Source of the DNA: an uncultured Lachnospiraceae bacterium
GTDB lineage: Bacteria; Bacillota; Clostridia; Lachnospirales; Lachnospiraceae
Assembly (NCBI GenBank): GCA_910586255.1
Contig: CAJUHR010000069.1
Span: 1 to 9,033, forward strand
Length of the DNA stretch: 9,033 nt
Direction of reading: 5' to 3'
Below the pieces are notes generated by a model. That model had not been told where the DNA came from. It ran no database searches and was given only the letters and a program-made list of their open reading frames with translations. This document shows, piece by piece, positions 5,614-9,033 of this stretch (its first letter is position 1; the number at the start of each line of letters is the position of its first letter). The position numbers and the translations under genes are program-made.

Positions 5614-6636
5614 ATGATGAATTGGGAGAAACTAATACAGACAGAGGAATATGATTTTCTGCAGGATAATCCCAGGCTGGGAGACAGAATCATGTTGCTG
5701 GGACTGGGAGGAAGCCATGCTTACGGGACGAGCCAGGAGGGGAGTGACATTGATCTTCGGGGCGTTACCCTGCAGCTTCCCTCGGATTTGATCGGCATGA
5801 CCCGGTTTGAGCAGTATGAGGACGGCGGGACGGATACGGTGATTTACGGGTTCAACAAGATCATCAGGCTTTTGCTGGAATGTAATCCCAACACCTGCGA
5901 GATTCTGGGACTGGATGAGAACCAGTATCTGATCCGGTCTGAATGGGGGAAGGAGCTGATTGATAACCGGGGACTTTTTCTCTCTAAGCGGGCGATCAAA
6001 TCCTTCGGAGGATACGCGGATGCCCAGCTTCGCCGCCTGCAAAATGCCCTGGCCAGAGATTCCATGGCTCAGAGCGAGCGGGAGGGGCACATTTTAAAAT
6101 CGGTCAGAAATGCCCTGGAGGATTTCAACCGGCGGTATGGCGCCTTTGAGAAGGGAAGCATCCGCCTCTATATCGACCAGGCGGAGAACCCGGAGATGGA
6201 TACGGAGATTTTTGTGGATGCCCATTACCGGCATATGCCCCTGAGAGATTACAATGGGATGATGGGGGTTATGCGGTCAGTGGTTAGTGATTATGACAGG
6301 CTGGGAAAGAGAAACAAGAAGAAGGATGACGCCCATTTAAACAAGCATGCCATGCATCTGATCCGGCTGTTCATGATGGCGGTGGACATTCTTAAGCGGG
6401 GGGAGATCCGCACTCACCGCAGAGAGGATCTGGATCTGCTGATGCAGATACGACAAGGAAAATTCCGGCAGGGGGATGGCGCCTTCTCACCGGAATTTTA
6501 TGAGATACTGGATGATTATGAGCAGAGGCTGGAGGAGGCAGCCGCCTCCACCCGTCTCCCGGACAATCCGGATATGGAGAAGGTGGAGGCGTATGTGGAG
6601 CGGGTGAACCGGCATGTGGTGACGGGGGAGATATGA
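5614..6636 (+). CDS. RlaP-type nucleotidyltransferase (polymerase beta superfamily), paralogue 1
   Basis: A 340-residue predicted nucleotidyltransferase that resembles the RlaP family (RNA-repair-associated polymerase-beta fold). The catalytic loop is LGLGGSHAYGTSQEGSDIDLRG: Gly33-Ser34 and the metal-binding pair Asp45/Asp47; a third acidic candidate is Asp74 in TDTVIYGF. The adjoining helix with CNPNTCEILG (90-99) fits the family's NP-x-x-x-E segment. The C-terminal helical part KHAMHLIRLFMMAVDILKRGEI (244-265) and LMQIRQGKF also match. The start is the ATG at 5614, with GGGGAG ten bases upstream. It overlaps the next NTase gene by ATGA. Expected activity is transfer of a nucleotide to RNA or protein, but the substrate is unknown. 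It is clearly diverged from its neighbour and is not a recent duplicate. Confidence 0.8.
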   Translation: MMNWEKLIQTEEYDFLQDNPRLGDRIMLLGLGGSHAYGTSQEGSDIDLRGVTLQLPSDLIGMTRFEQYEDGGTDTVIYGFNKIIRLLLECNPNTCEILGLDENQYLIRSEWGKELIDNRGLFLSKRAIKSFGGYADAQLRRLQNALARDSMAQSEREGHILKSVRNALEDFNRRYGAFEKGSIRLYIDQAENPEMDTEIFVDAHYRHMPLRDYNGMMGVMRSVVSDYDRLGKRNKKKDDAHLNKHAMHLIRLFMMAVDILKRGEIRTHRREDLDLLMQIRQGKFRQGDGAFSPEFYEILDDYEQRLEEAAASTRLPDNPDMEKVEAYVERVNRHVVTGEI

Positions 6637-7406
6637 GACAGATCAGACAAATCATCAATGAAAAATTAAAAGAGATTGAGGCACAGGAGAATGTCCGTAT
6701 CCTGCATGCAGTGGAATCCGGAAGCCGGGCATGGGGATTTGCCTCTCCGGACAGTGACTATGATGTGCGGTTTATCTATGTGCGGCCGATGGAGGAATAT
6801 CTGCGGCTGGATGAGGCCCGGGATGTGATTGAGTGGCAGTTAGATGAGGTGCTGGATATTAACGGCTGGGATTTGAAAAAGGCCATGAGGCAGTTTGCCA
6901 GGGGAAATGCCACGCTTTTTGAGTGGAGCGGCTCTCCACAGGTGTATCTCACAACGGACGCGTGGAGAGCGGTGAGGGAGGCGTCCATGGCATATTTTTC
7001 GGAGAAATCAGCGGCGGGCCACTATTACGGCATGGCTGCAAATACATACCGGGATTATCTCTGCGGCGGGACGGTCAGTTATAAGAAGTATTTTTATGCA
7101 TTGCGGCCATTGTTTGCGGCCATGTATATTGAACAGTTTCACCAGGTGCCGCCGGTTCGCTTTGAGGATTTGAGGAGCATCCAGGTGGAGAAGGTGTTGC
7201 AGGAGGCTGTCCTTGAGCTGCTGGACAGGAAAAAATATACGGGGGAGAAGGAGCAAAAGCCCCATATGCCTGTGATCCTCCGGTTTATTGAGGAGGAGTT
7301 AGAAAGGCAAAGGCAGATTGTGGACCAGCTGCCGGATGACCATAATAAGGACTGGACGGCGCTCAATGATTGTTTTCGGAGGGTGATTGGATATGAAGAA
7401 AAATAG
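6633..7406 (+). CDS. RlaP-type nucleotidyltransferase (polymerase beta superfamily), paralogue 2
   Basis: A 257-residue predicted nucleotidyltransferase. The N-terminal catalytic motif is textbook for the RlaP family: VESGSRAWGFASPDSDYDVRF, with Gly30-Ser31 and catalytic Asp42/Asp44; a third acidic residue is likely Asp75 in LDINGWDLKK. GNATLFEW (91-98) is the equivalent of the NP-x-x-E helix in paralogue 1, and SYKKYFYALRPLFAAMYIE (149-167) is the conserved helical core. Its start overlaps the previous stop by 4 bp, with GGGGGAG only two bases before the ATG, so it probably relies on coupling. Its end overlaps kptA by 14 bp. Two unlike NTases in immediate succession suggest a heteromer or two sequential or alternative substrates. 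Substrate unknown. Confidence 0.85.
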   Translation: MRQIRQIINEKLKEIEAQENVRILHAVESGSRAWGFASPDSDYDVRFIYVRPMEEYLRLDEARDVIEWQLDEVLDINGWDLKKAMRQFARGNATLFEWSGSPQVYLTTDAWRAVREASMAYFSEKSAAGHYYGMAANTYRDYLCGGTVSYKKYFYALRPLFAAMYIEQFHQVPPVRFEDLRSIQVEKVLQEAVLELLDRKKYTGEKEQKPHMPVILRFIEEELERQRQIVDQLPDDHNKDWTALNDCFRRVIGYEEK

Positions 7407-7941
7407 TAAAGGCTTAGACGGCACAAGCAAATACATCAGCCTGATTCTGCGTCATCATCCGGAGGTAATCGGAATCACTCTGGATGAGCACGGATGGGCG
7501 GATGCAGAACAGCTGATCCGGGGAGTGCAAAGAACGAGAACCTTTGACAGGGAAATGCTTAAGGAGATTGTGCGCACAGATGAAAAGCAGCGATACTCCT
7601 TCAGTCCGGACGGGACCCGGATCCGTGCGAACCAGGGACATTCCGTCCCTGTGGATGTGGAGCTGACGGTTGAAGAGCCGCCGGAATATCTGTATCATGG
7701 AACCGGACAGAAGTATGTAAAGTCCATTGACCAGACGGGGCTGGTTCCTAAGGGAAGGCTGTATGTCCATCTCTCTAAGGATGTGGATACGGCGGTCAAG
7801 GTAGGGAGCCGCCATGGACAGCCGGTAATTTACCGGGTCAGCAGCGGACGGTTGAAAAGGGACGGGCATGTATTTTACCGGTCCGTGAACGGGGTATGGC
7901 TGGTAAAGGCTGTGCCGGTGGAGTATCTGGAGAAGCAATGA
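7393..7941 (+). CDS. kptA: RNA 2'-phosphotransferase, KptA/Tpt1 family
   Basis: A 182-residue Tpt1/KptA enzyme, which removes an internal RNA 2'-phosphate by transferring it to NAD+, releasing nicotinamide and ADP-ribose 1'',2''-cyclic phosphate. In eukaryotes this finishes tRNA splicing; bacteria lack that pathway, so the natural bacterial substrate is unsettled. The four catalytic residues are all present: Arg20-His21 in SLILRHHPEV, Arg78 in RIRANQGHS, Arg140 in VGSRHGQPV. Other family blocks: GWADAEQLI, PPEYLYHGT, RLYVHLS and NGVWLVKAVPVEYLE. Length equals the E. coli enzyme. Start is ATG 7393, with GGAGGG nine bases upstream, inside the end of the second NTase gene (14-bp overlap). Position at the end of the NTase pair suggests a shared RNA-end-processing task. 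The enzyme looks intact. Confidence 0.95.
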   Translation: MKKNSKGLDGTSKYISLILRHHPEVIGITLDEHGWADAEQLIRGVQRTRTFDREMLKEIVRTDEKQRYSFSPDGTRIRANQGHSVPVDVELTVEEPPEYLYHGTGQKYVKSIDQTGLVPKGRLYVHLSKDVDTAVKVGSRHGQPVIYRVSSGRLKRDGHVFYRSVNGVWLVKAVPVEYLEKQ

Positions 7942-8001
7942 TTGAAATAATGATTGATATAAGGGAAGTTTTTTGCGGGAAACGCCAGAAAGGAATACAA
8001 A

Positions 8002-8895
8002 ATGATTCGAGTGACAAGAGACCATGTAATTTATGCATTCAGCAAGGAGGATCAACCGGCAGCATATGCAGAGCCGGGGCAGTGTGTAGAATTTGAGACC
8101 TATGACTGCTACCAGGGAGTGATGTTAAAGGAGGGAAGTACCTTTCGGGATTTTGACCGCCGTTTCGGCAATCCGGCCACAGGGCCGGTGTTTGTCCGTT
8201 CGGCCATGCCGGGAGATACCTTAAAAATCAAGATTCTTAAGCTGGAGCCGGGGCCGGTGGGGATACTGGATATCGGAGGAAACAGCGGAGCCTTAAGGGA
8301 GGCCTTTGCAGGGCGGGAGCCGGTGATCAAGCGGCTCACTGTAAAAGACGGCATGATTGACTATGAGGGGATTTTGGTGCCGGCAAAGCCCATGATCGGT
8401 GTGATCGGCGTGGCCCCCATGGGAGAGCCGGTGGGGACTATGACGCCTATGGATCACGGCGGCAATATGGACTGCACAAGGATTGAGGAGGGAGCTACCT
8501 TGTATCTGCCGGTCAGTGTGGAGGGCGCACTGCTTTCCGTGGGAGATTTTCACGCCGTCATGGGAGAGGGCGAGGTGGCCAACTGCGGCGTGGAAATCGA
8601 GGGGCGGGCGGTGCTTGAGGTGGATGTGCTTAAAAGCACCGGAATCTCCTGGCCCATGGTGGAGAATCTGGAGCAGTGGATCACCATTGCCTATGGAGAT
8701 ACCTTAGATGAGGCGTCTCACAAGGCGGTGGTGCAGATGTTCCATTTTCTGTGCCGGAAAAAGGGACTGAGTGAGGTGGATGCAGGGATGCTGATGGATA
8801 TGGCGGGGGATCTGATGGTCTGCCAGATCGTCAATCCCAAAAAGACGGCGCGGATGGAGGTGCCCAAGTGGCTGGTGGAGAAGCTGGGCAGATAA
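8002..8895 (+). CDS. acetamidase/formamidase family protein
   Basis: A 297-residue member of the FmdA/AmdA family, metal-dependent hydrolases that split short amides such as formamide or acetamide into acid and ammonia. Family marks: GNPATGPVFV (56-65), MIGVIGVAP (131-139), the HGGNMDC block (152-158), the GDFHAVMGEGEV block (181-192) and CQIVNPKKTARMEVP near the C-terminus. Length fits the family's short form. AAAGGA seven bases before the ATG supports the start. It follows kptA by 60 bp on the same strand, so it may be a read-through partner or start a separate unit; I see no terminator or strong promoter in the gap. The true substrate is unknown, since many family members are annotated only by similarity. 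Confidence 0.9.
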   Translation: MIRVTRDHVIYAFSKEDQPAAYAEPGQCVEFETYDCYQGVMLKEGSTFRDFDRRFGNPATGPVFVRSAMPGDTLKIKILKLEPGPVGILDIGGNSGALREAFAGREPVIKRLTVKDGMIDYEGILVPAKPMIGVIGVAPMGEPVGTMTPMDHGGNMDCTRIEEGATLYLPVSVEGALLSVGDFHAVMGEGEVANCGVEIEGRAVLEVDVLKSTGISWPMVENLEQWITIAYGDTLDEASHKAVVQMFHFLCRKKGLSEVDAGMLMDMAGDLMVCQIVNPKKTARMEVPKWLVEKLGR

Positions 8896-9033
8896 TCCAT
8901 CATGGTCCAAAGTAGAGAGGGAAGTCTGTCTGATATCAGGAAGCTCTTAGAATGGCATTTTGGTATATTTTTTTATCAAAAATTTATGGTGAATTTAGAT
9001 TATCTCTTTAGAAGTTCTTATATGTCGGTATAG
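8896..9033. other. AT-rich downstream region; doubtful 43-codon frame
   Basis: About 138 bp after the amidase gene, clearly more AT-rich than the genes before it. I see no convincing terminator hairpin. On the plus strand one frame runs from ATG 8902 to the final TAG at 9031-9033 (43 codons, starting MVQSREGSL and ending FRSSYMSV), but it has no ribosome binding site and no family I recognise. It may be intergenic DNA or the decayed edge of another gene. Confidence 0.25.

Noticed and set aside
7942..8001. promoter or terminator between kptA and the amidase gene
   Set aside because: TTGAAA and GATATA are present, but the spacing is far too short, and no GC-rich hairpin with a T-run is found.
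7938..8096. ORF from ATG 7938 overlapping the kptA stop (ATGA), beginning MIEIMIDIREVF
   Set aside because: The ATGA overlap is tempting, but the frame runs into the start of the amidase gene, which has its own good ribosome site and clear family identity, and the later residues look like an out-of-frame shadow.

Overview
The window looks like chromosomal DNA from a Gram-positive anaerobe of the Clostridia, probably a Lachnospiraceae-type gut bacterium. This rests on strong AGGAGG-type ribosome binding sites, many ATGA start/stop overlaps, near-balanced base composition and the gene families present. I could not run a database search, so the taxon is an inference.

Left part (1-2030), plus strand: an SPFH/slipin-type scaffold protein with an unusual three-fold N-terminal repeat, then exodeoxyribonuclease III behind a good sigma70-type promoter. 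Middle part (2028-4180), minus strand: a MarR-family repressor followed by a MATE drug/sodium antiporter. This is a MepR/MepA-like arrangement. The repressor has a consensus promoter (TTGACA-17-TATAAT) whose spacer and start site are covered by a perfect 18-bp inverted repeat. Between the repressor and the transporter sits a 194-bp non-coding MITE-like element. It has imperfect 21-bp terminal inverted repeats, hairpins with T-runs on both strands and a flush 8-bp target-site duplication. Removing it leaves an ordinary 40-bp intergenic gap, so it appears to have inserted into a compact two-gene operon.

Right part (4334-8895), plus strand: a run of closely packed genes. tatD overlaps a DUF503 (YlxP-like) gene by 4 bp. 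A small, possibly frameshifted reading frame follows. Then comes a tightly overlapping trio: two different RlaP-family polymerase-beta-fold nucleotidyltransferases and KptA, the NAD-dependent RNA 2'-phosphotransferase. An acetamidase/formamidase family gene follows after 60 bp. The NTase-NTase-KptA trio is the most interesting part. It has the content of an RNA-end modification or repair module, but no RNA ligase or toxin gene is visible in the window.

The last ~140 bp are AT-rich with no convincing gene.
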